From Pilimelia terevasa (GTDB taxonomy: Bacteria; Actinomycetota; Actinomycetes; Mycobacteriales; Micromonosporaceae): a stretch of DNA of 64,000 nucleotides. The stretch covers positions 234,495 to 298,494 of the forward strand of contig NZ_BMQC01000006.1 in assembly GCF_014647915.1 (NCBI RefSeq), given 5' to 3'. Below are positions 44,300-52,746 of the stretch, one piece after another (the first letter of the stretch is position 1; each line of letters opens with the position of its first letter). The notes beneath the pieces are model-generated. The model saw only the letters and a list, made by a program, of their open reading frames with translations. It was not told where the DNA came from and ran no database searches. A program made the translations under genes and the position numbers.

Positions 44300-44701
44300 T
44301 TCGGGGTTGGATGCTGCCGGGCGCCGAGCACGATTCGGCCGTCGCCGCCGACTGACCGCCGGGTCACCTGGCAGCGTGCGGGGCCGGCTACCGGGAGGAC
44401 GACTCCCGAACGCTCACAATGAGTCATGAGGATCTGGCTGCTAGGACTGGCAAGCTCCCTGCTCAGCGGAGTTCCGCCACTGGAACTGCCTGCCCCGGTG
44501 AGTCCGGGCGCCCACCGGCCGGCCGCCTTCCCCTGCGCGGCCGCGGGGTGGTCCGCCGCGCAGGAGCCGGCCGCAGGATTCGTCAATCGGCTCGGGCAGA
44601 ACGCTTCGCCCACGAAACCACACATCTGACGTCGGGACACCCGTACTCACGGCGACTATCTATCTATTGACTTTCGATAGGATGCAACTGATACTCGATT
44701 A
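44300..44701. other. Intergenic region
   Basis: 402 bases. A 67-codon frame at 44426-44629 (MRIWLLGLASSLLSG…) could be a small secreted peptide but lacks a ribosome site and clear codon bias, so I do not call it. The right end is relatively AT-rich and carries the promoter of the DUF2975 operon. Confidence 0.4.
44667..44695 (+). promoter_or_regulatory. Promoter of the DUF2975-XRE operon
   Basis: TTGACT (44667-44672), 17-base spacer, GATACT (44690-44695), then ATG at 44702 with no Shine-Dalgarno: probably leaderless. Confidence 0.6.
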
Positions 44702-44720
44702 ATGCTGACGGTCAATCGAG
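44694..44720. promoter_or_regulatory. Inverted repeat over the start codon
   Basis: CTCGATT (44694-44700) and AATCGAG (44714-44720) are perfect inverted copies flanking ATG 44702. Candidate operator for the XRE protein encoded in the operon. Confidence 0.45.
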
Positions 44721-45181
44721 TGGTACTGCCACTGAGAGTATTTCTCGTACTGCTGTTCGGGATCCTCGTCCTGTTCGAGACGATGTCGCTGCCCGGACAG
44801 TTCGCGCACATGGCCCGGGAGTCGCCGGACATGGCACACCTGCGCTGGCCGGCGACCGCCGTCACCGTCTTCTGGGTGGTCTGCGTCCAGGCGGTGATCG
44901 TCTGTACCTGGAAGCTGCTCGGCCTGGTCCAGAACGACCGGATCTTCAGCGACGCCTCGCTGTGGTGGGTGGACGCGATCGTGTGGGTGATCGGCGCAGC
45001 CTGGACGGTGCTCCTCGGGGTCTTCTTCTATGTCGGATTCCATGCCGACGACCCCGGGCTGCCGCTGCTGCTGCTGTTGCTGCTGGTCGGTGTCGCGGCC
45101 GTCGGCCTGCTGATGGTCGTCATGCGTGCCCTGCTGCGCCAGGCCACCGCGCTGCGGACCGACATGGAGGCGGTGATCTGA
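44702..45181 (+). CDS. DUF2975 membrane protein
   Basis: 159 residues with four membrane segments (about 7-27, 50-70, 88-110, 120-140), the DUF2975 layout. These proteins are regularly followed by a small XRE regulator, as here, and are thought to signal to or sequester it. Its stop shares one base with the regulator start. Confidence 0.88.
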   Translation: MLTVNRVVLPLRVFLVLLFGILVLFETMSLPGQFAHMARESPDMAHLRWPATAVTVFWVVCVQAVIVCTWKLLGLVQNDRIFSDASLWWVDAIVWVIGAAWTVLLGVFFYVGFHADDPGLPLLLLLLLVGVAAVGLLMVVMRALLRQATALRTDMEAVI

Positions 45182-45420
45182 TGCCGATCGTCGTCCGCAT
45201 CGACGTCGAGCTGGCCCGGCGCAAGATGAGCGTCGGCGAGTTCGCCGAACGGGTCGGCCTGACGCCGGCCAACGTCGCCGTCCTGAAGAACGGGCGGGCC
45301 AAGGCCGTGCGCTTCAGCACGCTGGAGGCCATGTGCCGGGTGCTCGGCTGCCAGCCCGGCGACCTGCTGGAGTGGGTCGACGACGGTCGGCCCGCCGACA
45401 CCACCGAGGAGTCCGCGTGA
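45181..45420 (+). CDS. Small XRE-family regulator (YozG-like)
   Basis: 79 residues, essentially a Cro/CI-type helix-turn-helix: RKMSVGEFAERVGLTPANVA then KNGRAKAVRFSTLEAMCRVLGCQPGDLLEW. Typical partner of DUF2975 proteins. Coupled at both ends (TGATG with the upstream gene, GTGA with the downstream one). Confidence 0.92.
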   Translation: MPIVVRIDVELARRKMSVGEFAERVGLTPANVAVLKNGRAKAVRFSTLEAMCRVLGCQPGDLLEWVDDGRPADTTEESA

Positions 45421-45581
45421 AGTACCTCGTCGTTCTCGCCGCCGCGGCGGTCGCCGCCCTCGGCTTCGCCGCGCTCCGGTACGGGGAGGCCGACGACTCC
45501 CCGGGGATGCAGTTGATCGGCGTGCTGCTGGTGGTCGCGGCCGCCTTCGGCGCCTGGCGCGGACTGCGCCGCACCCGGTGA
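45417..45581 (+). CDS. Small two-segment membrane protein
   Basis: 54 residues with two hydrophobic segments (about 2-20 and 31-46) joined by GEADDSPGMQ. GTG overlaps the regulator stop, so it is the third gene of the operon. No family recognised; short hydrophobic partners are common in such loci. Confidence 0.7.
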   Translation: MKYLVVLAAAAVAALGFAALRYGEADDSPGMQLIGVLLVVAAAFGAWRGLRRTR

Positions 45582-45664
45582 CGGCGCGCCCGCGACGGCA
45601 CAGATGAGTCTCCCCTGGCCGGTGCCGGCGGGCTCGGGCCGTGCCGGGCCCGCCGCTGCCGGGC

Positions 45665-46777
45665 TCAGAAGGGAAGTACGCGCCGCTGCGGAGTCCAGCC
45701 GTGCTCGTCGCCGCCGACCCGGTTGATCCCCTGGGCGAAGGTGAGCACCTCGACGGTGGTGCCGCTGCTCGCCGCGCCCAGCAGGCCGGTGGTGAACGGG
45801 GACTGGCTGCCGCCGAGGTCCCTCGCCGACCCCAGGTGCGTCGTCCTGCCCCACGCGTCGCCGCTGCGGGTGGTCACCCGCAGCATTCCGTCGCGCCCGG
45901 CGGTCAGCACGTGCAGCCGGCTCCCGACCCGGACCCCCCGCGCCTCGCGCAGTTCGTCGCCATCGGACTGGGGGAACCGCGTCTCCTCCCAGGTGCCCGA
46001 GGCGTCCCGCCGGACCGCGCCCACGAGGCGCTTGCGAGTCACCCCGACGAGGTCGAGGCTGCCGTCGGCGCCGGTGACGGCGTTCACGGTCTCGAACGTC
46101 ATGCCCGCCGGCACGACAGTGGGCGGGCTCCACGCACCGTCCGCGGCCGCGCGCACGCTCGTCTGCAGCCCGCCGCCGGAGATCCAGAACGCCTCGGTCC
46201 GGCCGCGGTGGTGGACCGCGGTGACCCCCACCCCCTCGCTGGCGCCGCCCAGCGTCCGCTGCGGCGACCACACGCCCGCCCGCCGGCTGACGGTCCGCGC
46301 CTCCTTCTGCGCGACGTAGACGACGTCCAGGTCGGCGGCACCGACGGGGACGGCCGCGAACGCGGTGGCGGAGGCGGCGTCGGCCGGCACCGGCTGCAGC
46401 GGCGACCACGTGCCGTCGGCGGACCGCGCGACGCTGGAGAGCTGCCGCCGGTTGTGGCGGTCGTCGGCGAGCGCCAGCACCTCCGCGCCGCCGTCGGGGC
46501 GGGTCAGCAGGGCGGTCTGGCGCACGAGGCCGGGGCGGGCGATCTCGCGCGGCGTGCTCCAGCCGCTCGCCTCCGCGGCGGAGACGGCGAGTTGCCCGTG
46601 GCCGCGGTGCCAGGCCACCTCGGTCCGGTCGCCGTCGCCCCCGGCCGACAACGCGGTGGGCGGGCCGCCGGGCGCCGGAGCGGCGGGGGCCCCGACCACC
46701 GCGGCGCCGGCCGGGGTCGTCAGGGCGGTGGACAGGGTGGCTGCGGCGAGGACCGCCGCGAGGTACGTCGTACGCAT
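45665..46777 (-). CDS. Secreted propeller-like protein, hypothetical
   Basis: 370 residues: signal peptide (TTYLAAVLAAATLSTALTT, cleavage near AGA), then about six repeats with SADGTWSPLQPVP- or DGAWSPPTVVP-like W-S-P motifs and strands such as LDLVGVTRKRLVGAVRR, suggesting a beta-propeller. No catalytic motif. ATG 46777 chosen because GGAGGTG is six bases upstream; an in-frame GTG is at 46786. Confidence 0.8.
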   Translation of the reverse strand: MRTTYLAAVLAAATLSTALTTPAGAAVVGAPAAPAPGGPPTALSAGGDGDRTEVAWHRGHGQLAVSAAEASGWSTPREIARPGLVRQTALLTRPDGGAEVLALADDRHNRRQLSSVARSADGTWSPLQPVPADAASATAFAAVPVGAADLDVVYVAQKEARTVSRRAGVWSPQRTLGGASEGVGVTAVHHRGRTEAFWISGGGLQTSVRAAADGAWSPPTVVPAGMTFETVNAVTGADGSLDLVGVTRKRLVGAVRRDASGTWEETRFPQSDGDELREARGVRVGSRLHVLTAGRDGMLRVTTRSGDAWGRTTHLGSARDLGGSQSPFTTGLLGAASSGTTVEVLTFAQGINRVGGDEHGWTPQRRVLPF

Positions 46778-47088
46778 GGGTGACACCTCCGTGAGCGTGG
46801 GCGAACGGACTCGGTCCGTCCACGCTAGAGGCGGCCCGGCGCATGACTTTCCTCACTGTCCGGTATCCGACACACCCTCTTGAGGATTACGGCCATCGAT
46901 GTCTGGCGCCGCTCGGGTGCCGAAGTGCCTGACCGTGCCGGCGCCGTGGCCTCCGGGCCGGGACACCCGGCTCGACCACCCGATTCCGGTGCGGCGGCGC
47001 CAGGCGCGGTGAGCTGGGCAATGCCGGGAACTCCTGTCCGCGCGGCGCCGACTAACAGTTCGTCGACCCGCCGTACGAGGAGGATCCC
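46778..47088. other. Divergent intergenic region
   Basis: 311 bases between two exported-protein operons; must hold both promoters. I see no gene or strong dyad. Confidence 0.45.
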
Positions 47089-47679
47089 ATGCGCCATGTT
47101 CCTGCCCGAACCGCCCGGTACGCCGCCCTACTCGCCGCCGCGCTCCTGGCCGCGCCGCTGTCCGGCTGCGGGTCGGCGGACCCGCCGTCCGCGGCCGCGC
47201 CGAGCACGGCGGCCGCCCAGTCGCTGCGGATCCAGGACCCGTGGGTCAAGGCCGCCGACAAGGGCATGACCGCGGCGTTCGGGACGCTGGTCAACGACTC
47301 CGACGCCGACGTGACCGTGGTCGGCGCCACCACGGACCTCGCGCCGATGGAGCTGCACGAGATGGCCATGAAAGACGGCAAAATGGTCATGCGGGCCAAG
47401 CAGGGCGGCCTTGTGGTCAAGGCCCGGAGTACGCACAAGCTGGAGCCCGGCGGCGACCACCTGATGCTGATGGGGCTCAAGCGGCCGGTCGCGGCCGGCG
47501 AGCAGGTGTCGTTCACGCTCACCTTCGCCGGTGGGGGGACGATGGCGTTCACCGCGGTCGCCAAGCCGTACACCGGCGCGGGCGAGGACTACGCCCCCGG
47601 GCACGGCGCCAGCCCGTCGCCCGGCGGCGCCGCGCCCTCGGCCAGCGGGTCCGCCGCCGCCGGGTCCCCGGCGCCGTGA
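47089..47679 (+). CDS. PCuAC copper chaperone lipoprotein
   Basis: 196 residues with lipobox LSGC and a PCuAC domain (about 45-165). The copper ligands follow H-M-x(n)-M-x(n)-H-x-M: MELHEMAMKDGKMVMR and GGDHLMLMGLK. Delivers Cu(I) outside the membrane, classically toward cytochrome oxidase. GAGGAGG precedes the ATG. First gene of an operon with a DyP peroxidase and a CopC protein. Confidence 0.93.
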   Translation: MRHVPARTARYAALLAAALLAAPLSGCGSADPPSAAAPSTAAAQSLRIQDPWVKAADKGMTAAFGTLVNDSDADVTVVGATTDLAPMELHEMAMKDGKMVMRAKQGGLVVKARSTHKLEPGGDHLMLMGLKRPVAAGEQVSFTLTFAGGGTMAFTAVAKPYTGAGEDYAPGHGASPSPGGAAPSASGSAAAGSPAP

Positions 47680-48890
47680 GCGGCACACCCGAGGCGCGGC
47701 CGGTGAGCCGCCGCCGGCTGCTCACCGGTGGGGCGGTGGCGGCCGGCGGCGCCCTGGCCGGCGGCGCGGCGGTCGCCGCCGCCGGCCGCGACGGGGCGCC
47801 GGCCCTGACCCCCGTGTCCACGGGGTCCGCGGTGGAGCCGTTCCACGGCGCGCGGCAGGCCGGCGTCACCACCGAGCCCCAGGCCCACGCGGCGTTCGTG
47901 GCGCTCACGCTGCGCCCCGGCGTCGGCCGGACGGAGCTGGGCCGGATGCTGCGGCTGCTCACCGACGACGCCGCCCGGCTCACGCAGGGGCAGCCGGCGC
48001 TGGCCGACACGGAGCCGGAGCTGGGGCAGATCCCCGCCCGCTTGACGGTGACCTTCGGCTTCGGGCCGGGGCTGTACCGGGCCGCGGGCGTCGAGGACCG
48101 CCGCCCGGGGTCGCTGGCCGACCTGCCGCCGTTCAAGATCGACAGGTTGCAGCCGCGCTGGTCCGGCGGCGACGTCCTGCTCCAGGTGTGCGCCGACGAC
48201 CCGGTCACCGTCACCCACGCCCAGCGGGTACTGATCAAGGACAGCCGCCCGTTCGGCACCGTCCGCTGGGTCCAGCAGGGCTTCCGGCGCGCGGCCGGCG
48301 CCGAGCCGGGCCGCACCCAGCGCAACCTGTTCGGCCAGCTCGACGGCACGGCGAACCCCGCCGCGGGCGCCGCGGCGGACACGGTGGTGTGGCTGCCCGA
48401 GGGTCCGCCGTGGCTGCGCGACAGCACCACGCTGGTCGTGCGCCGCATCAGCATGAACCTGGAAACCTGGGACCTGCTCGGCCGGCCCGACCGCGAGGCG
48501 GCCGTCGGCCGGCGGCTGGACAGCGGCGCCCCGCTGACCGGCACCGCCGAGCACGACCCCCCCGACTTCACGGCGACCAACGACGACGGCCTGACCGTCA
48601 TGCCGGACTTCTCGCACGTCACGCGGGCCCACGTGACCGAGGACCGACTCAAGATCCTGCGGCGGCCGTACAACTACGACGGCGCCCCCACGGCCGAGGG
48701 GCACGCCGACAGCGGGCTGATCTTCGCCTCGTACCAGGCCGACATCGCCCGCCAGTTCCTTCCCCTCCAGCGCCGCCTCGCCGAGCGGGACCTGCTCAAC
48801 GAGTGGACGACCCCGATCGGCTCCGCCGTCTTCGCCGTCCCGCCCGGCTGCGACCCCGGCGGCTGGGTCGGCCAGGACCTGCTCGGCTGA
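47676..48890 (+). CDS. DyP-type heme peroxidase, Tat-exported
   Basis: 404 residues. Tat signal SRRRLLTGGAVAAGG; DyP catalytic motif GQLDGTANP (GxxDG) and the presumed proximal-His region near FSHVTRAHV. EfeB-type subgroup by its Tat signal and neighbours. Oxidises substrates with H2O2 or removes heme iron. The GTG start overlaps the PCuAC stop, pointing to a copper or metal-linked role. Confidence 0.93.
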   Translation: MSGTPEARPVSRRRLLTGGAVAAGGALAGGAAVAAAGRDGAPALTPVSTGSAVEPFHGARQAGVTTEPQAHAAFVALTLRPGVGRTELGRMLRLLTDDAARLTQGQPALADTEPELGQIPARLTVTFGFGPGLYRAAGVEDRRPGSLADLPPFKIDRLQPRWSGGDVLLQVCADDPVTVTHAQRVLIKDSRPFGTVRWVQQGFRRAAGAEPGRTQRNLFGQLDGTANPAAGAAADTVVWLPEGPPWLRDSTTLVVRRISMNLETWDLLGRPDREAAVGRRLDSGAPLTGTAEHDPPDFTATNDDGLTVMPDFSHVTRAHVTEDRLKILRRPYNYDGAPTAEGHADSGLIFASYQADIARQFLPLQRRLAERDLLNEWTTPIGSAVFAVPPGCDPGGWVGQDLLG

Positions 48891-48912
48891 CCCCCACCCA
48901 CCGGAGACCCCC

Positions 48913-49482
48913 ATGCCCCGTTCGCTCGCCCGCCTGTCCGCCGCGGTACTGGTCGCCCTGGCCGCCGCCCTCGCCCCGGCCGCCCCCGCGGCCGCCCACA
49001 ACCAGCTCACCTCCGCCAGCCCGGCCAAGGGGGCCGCCCTCAGGGCCGCGCCGACGGCGATCGTGCTGCGGTTCCTGGAGGAGCTGGACCCCGCCTTCAC
49101 CACCGTCGTCCTCACCGACGGCGCCGGGCAGAAGGTCCCCACCGGCGAGGCCGCCGTCGCCGGGACCAAGGGCACCGTCCCCATCCGCCAGCCCCTGGCC
49201 AACGGCAGCTACAAGGTGGCGTACCGGGTGGTCTCCGTCGACGGGCACCTGGTGCAGGGCGCCTACCCGTTCACCGTCGCCGACCCGGCAGCCCCCGCCC
49301 CGCCGACACCGACACCGGCCACCGCCACCGGTACGCCGGTCGGCCCGGAGCCCACCCCCGCGGCCGCGGCCGGCTCCGGCGGGCCGCCGCCCTGGCTGCT
49401 GGCGGCCGCGGCGGTCGCCGTCCTCGCGGCCGCGGCGGGCGGCTGGCTGCTGGTCCGGCGCGCGGCCCGCCGCCGGGCCTGA
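48913..49482 (+). CDS. CopC-domain protein with C-terminal anchor
   Basis: 189 residues. Signal peptide ending AAA before HNQLTSASPAKGA, leaving the N-terminal copper-binding His; second site SVDGHLVQGAYPFTV. A Pro/Thr linker is followed by a single membrane anchor (WLLAAAAVAVLAAAAGGWLLV) and a basic tail. GGAG lies eight bases before the ATG. Third gene of the copper operon. Confidence 0.93.
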   Translation: MPRSLARLSAAVLVALAAALAPAAPAAAHNQLTSASPAKGAALRAAPTAIVLRFLEELDPAFTTVVLTDGAGQKVPTGEAAVAGTKGTVPIRQPLANGSYKVAYRVVSVDGHLVQGAYPFTVADPAAPAPPTPTPATATGTPVGPEPTPAAAAGSGGPPPWLLAAAAVAVLAAAAGGWLLVRRAARRRA

Positions 49483-49567
49483 GGCCGCCGGGGGCGCCGA
49501 GGTCGGCGGAGGTGGCCGCGTAGACTCCGGCGCGCCCGTCCGCGGCCCCCGAGCACACGGAGACCGG

Positions 49568-50995
49568 ATGACGTCACCCGACCCCGACCCCGAGTCGCGC
49601 ACCGCCGCCCCGGGCCGCGCCGTGCCGCGCGGCCGGGTGGTCATGCTGGTGGACAACGCCGTCGCCGGGGACTCCCGCGTGCAGAAGGTGGCCCGCTCGG
49701 CCGCCGAGGCGGGCTGGCAGGTGACCCTGCTGGGCGTCTCGCCGACGGACACCGCGCAGCGGTACCGGCTCGGCGGCGCCGAGGTGCGGCTGCTGCCGAT
49801 GCCCGGCGGGGGCTCCCCGGCCGCGGCCGGCGGAGGTGCCGGGGCGCTGCGGCGGCGCCTCGTGGCGCGGGGCGGCCTGCTGCTGCGGCTGGCGCGGGCG
49901 GCGCGGCGGCCCGTCGAGTACGGGATGCTCTGGTACTGGCGGCGGCGCCTGGGCGACGGGGCGTGGCGGCGGCTGGAGCCGGGCCTGGCGTCGTACGCGC
50001 GCGTCTTCGGGCCGGTCGTCGACGCGCTGGAGCCGGATCTGATCCACGCCCACGACTTCCGGATGCTCGGCGTCGGGGCGGGGGCCGCGCGGCGGCGCCG
50101 CGCGCGGGGCCGGCCGGTGGCCCTGGTGTGGGACGCGCACGAGTACCTGCCGGGCATCCGGCCCCGCCGGGACGACGCGCGCTGGCTGCCCGCCCACGTC
50201 GGCTACGAACGCGAGTTCGCGGCGGACGCCGACGCGGTCGTCACCGTCTCCGACGAACTGGCGGGCCTGCTGCAGACCGCGCACCGGCTGCCGGAGCGTC
50301 CGGTGGTGGTCCTCAACGCGCCGCTGCTCGCGCGGCCGGCGGACGCCCCCGACGAGCCCGCCCCGGACCTGCGCCGCCGGTGCGGCAACCTGGCCGCCGA
50401 CACCCCGCTGCTGGTGTACAGCGGCGTCGCGGCCGCCCAGCGCGGGATCGCCTCCGCCGTGGCCGCCCTGCCCCACCTGCCGGGGGCGCACCTGGCGCTC
50501 GTGGTCGGCGACGTGGCGGCGCCGTACCCCGGGCAGGTGCGCGCGCTGGCCCGCCGGCTCGGGGTCGCCGACCGGGTGCACCTGCTGCCGTACGTGCCGT
50601 ACTGGCAGGTCGTCCCGCTGCTGGCCGGCGCCGACGCGGGGCTCATCCCGATCCACCACTGGCCCAACCACGAACTGGCCCTGATCACCAAGTTCTTCGA
50701 GTACGCCCACGCCCGGCTGCCGGTGGTCGTCAGCGACGTGCGGGCGATGGCGGCGGCGGTCCGGGCGACCGGCCAGGGCGAGGTGTTCCGCGCCGGGGAC
50801 GTGGACGACCTCGTCCGCGCCGTCCGCGCGGTACTGGCCGACCCGCGGCGCTACCGGGCGGCCTACGACGCGCCCGACTCCCCGCTGCCGCGCTGGACCT
50901 GGCCCGCGCAGGCCCGGCGGCTCGACGCGCTGTACCGGCGGCTGGTCCCCGCCGCCGACCGCCCGGCCCCGACCGCCGGGGTGCCGCGGCGATGA
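49568..50995 (+). CDS. Glycosyltransferase, GT4-like
   Basis: 475 residues of GT-B fold: VVMLVDNAVAGDSRVQKVA at the N-terminal domain, LIHAHDFRMLG, DAHEYLPGIRP, then C-terminal TPLLVYSGVAAAQRGI, RVHLLPYVPYWQVVPLLAGADAGLIP and the FFEYAHARLPVV region equivalent to the E-x7-E. Sugar donor unknown. First of four tandem glycosyltransferases, probably for a surface polysaccharide. Stop overlaps the next ATG. Confidence 0.9.
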   Translation: MTSPDPDPESRTAAPGRAVPRGRVVMLVDNAVAGDSRVQKVARSAAEAGWQVTLLGVSPTDTAQRYRLGGAEVRLLPMPGGGSPAAAGGGAGALRRRLVARGGLLLRLARAARRPVEYGMLWYWRRRLGDGAWRRLEPGLASYARVFGPVVDALEPDLIHAHDFRMLGVGAGAARRRRARGRPVALVWDAHEYLPGIRPRRDDARWLPAHVGYEREFAADADAVVTVSDELAGLLQTAHRLPERPVVVLNAPLLARPADAPDEPAPDLRRRCGNLAADTPLLVYSGVAAAQRGIASAVAALPHLPGAHLALVVGDVAAPYPGQVRALARRLGVADRVHLLPYVPYWQVVPLLAGADAGLIPIHHWPNHELALITKFFEYAHARLPVVVSDVRAMAAAVRATGQGEVFRAGDVDDLVRAVRAVLADPRRYRAAYDAPDSPLPRWTWPAQARRLDALYRRLVPAADRPAPTAGVPRR

Positions 50996-52626
50996 GCGAC
51001 GCCCGCCCCGACGTCGACGTGATCGTCCCCGTCTACAACACGATGCCGTACCTGCGGCAGTGCCTGGACTCGCTGGTGGGCCAGAGCATCGGCGCGCGGC
51101 GGATGCACGTCGTCGCGGTCGACGACGGCTCGACCGACGGCAGCGGCCGGGAGCTGGACCGGTACGCCCGGCGGCACCCGGGCCTGTTCACCGTGGTCCA
51201 CCAGGCGAACTCCGGCGGCCCGGCCGGGCCGTGCAACCGCGGGCTCGACGCGGCGACCGGCCGGTACGTCTTCTTCGTCGGCGCCGACGACCGGCTCGCG
51301 CCCGACGCGCTGGCCCGGCTGGTCGACGCGGCCGACGCGCACGGCGCGGACGTGGTGCTCGGCCGCGTCGTCGGGGTCAACAGCCGGCACATCTTCCAGG
51401 ACATCTTCGCCCGCGACGCCGTCGACGTCGGGCTGGCCGACTCGCCGCTGGCCCGCTCCCTGGGCAACACCAAGCTGTTCCGGCGGGAGCTGATCGAGCG
51501 GTACGGCATCCGGTACCCGCTGGGCTGGCCCCTGGGCAGCGACCAGCCGTTCACGCTGGAGGCCTGCCACCGGGCGGCCCGGGTGTCGGTCCTCGCCGAC
51601 CAGCCGTACTACTACGCCGTCCGCCGGCACGGCGCCACCAACATCACCTACCTGAGCCGGCACCGGGACCGGCTGACCGCGGTCGGGGCGATGCTCGCCT
51701 TCGCGTCGCGGCTGCTGCCGCCGGGCGCCGCCCGCGAAGCCGTGCTGCGGCACTACGTGGACCACAACATCGGCAAGCTGCTCCAGGACGACCTGCTGCT
51801 GCTGGACCGGGCCACCCAGCGGGAGGTCCACCACGGGGTGGGGCGACTGGTGGCCGCGCACCTGACCCCGGAGATCGCCGACCGGCTGCCGGCCCAGACC
51901 CGGATCCGGGCGGCCCTGTGCCGCGACGGCGCGCTGGACGACCTACTCGACGCGGTGCGGCACGACGCGACCGCCGGCACGCCGGGCACCCTGGTCGAGG
52001 AGGGGCGCCGGTACGCGCGCTACCCGGGGCTGCGCCGCGGGGACCGGCCGGTGCCCGACTCCTGCTTCGAGGTCACCGCGGCCCCGGACTGGCCGGCCCG
52101 GCTGGACGTCGCGGCGGCGGCGTGGCGGCGCGGCGCCGACGGCGCGGACACACTGGTCCTCACCGCCCGCAGCCCGCTACCGGACCTGCCGGCGACCCTC
52201 GCGGTCGCGGCGGAGGACGTGCCGGCGGCGACCCGGGTGACCGGCCGCGACGCCGCCGGCACGACCGTCGAGATCGGCTTCCGGGTGCCGGACCTGCTGG
52301 CCGGCGGCGGCCGGCGGCGCTGCGTCTCCGCGCGGCTGGGCCCGGCCGACCCGACGCGGTCCCCCGGGTCCGCCGGGATCGGCGGCGCGGCCGCGCTGCG
52401 CGCCCCCCGCTGGACGGGCGGCGCCCGCCGGGTCCGGCGGCGCGGCACCCGGCTCTACCTGGTGGCACCGGTGCGCGACGGCTCCGGCGACCTGCTGGTC
52501 TCCGTCGTGCCGCTGACCGCCGGCCGGCTGCTCGCGCGGGCGGGTCGGGTACTGGCGCGCGCCGGGCGGGCGCTGGCCGGAGTCGGTCCGGCGCTGCGCG
52601 GGCGGCGCGGGCGCGGCGCCGCATAG
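50992..52626 (+). CDS. Glycosyltransferase family 2 with C-terminal domain
   Basis: 544 residues. GT-A domain (about 1-230): VDVIVPVYNTMPYLRQCLDS, VAVDDGSTDGSG and FFVGADDRLAPDAL (DxD-equivalent), then a helical middle region. Residues about 350-544 form a strand-rich domain like those on TagF/capsule-type polymer glycosyltransferases. Coupled to the upstream gene by ATGA. Confidence 0.9.
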   Translation: MSDARPDVDVIVPVYNTMPYLRQCLDSLVGQSIGARRMHVVAVDDGSTDGSGRELDRYARRHPGLFTVVHQANSGGPAGPCNRGLDAATGRYVFFVGADDRLAPDALARLVDAADAHGADVVLGRVVGVNSRHIFQDIFARDAVDVGLADSPLARSLGNTKLFRRELIERYGIRYPLGWPLGSDQPFTLEACHRAARVSVLADQPYYYAVRRHGATNITYLSRHRDRLTAVGAMLAFASRLLPPGAAREAVLRHYVDHNIGKLLQDDLLLLDRATQREVHHGVGRLVAAHLTPEIADRLPAQTRIRAALCRDGALDDLLDAVRHDATAGTPGTLVEEGRRYARYPGLRRGDRPVPDSCFEVTAAPDWPARLDVAAAAWRRGADGADTLVLTARSPLPDLPATLAVAAEDVPAATRVTGRDAAGTTVEIGFRVPDLLAGGGRRRCVSARLGPADPTRSPGSAGIGGAAALRAPRWTGGARRVRRRGTRLYLVAPVRDGSGDLLVSVVPLTAGRLLARAGRVLARAGRALAGVGPALRGRRGRGAA

Positions 52627-52746
52627 CGGCACGCACGTCGGCCGTACGGGCATTGGCCCCCGTGAATTCACCCGAAAGAAGTACTCGCTCGCTACCTTCG
52701 GCGCGTTCCGTGCTCCGGCAAGGTCTCCCTACGCGAAGGGCGCGCG

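Noticed and set aside
44426..44629. 67-codon frame starting MRIWLLGLASSLLSG
   Set aside because: Signal-like start, but no ribosome site, no promoter and no family; the opposite strand is equally open.
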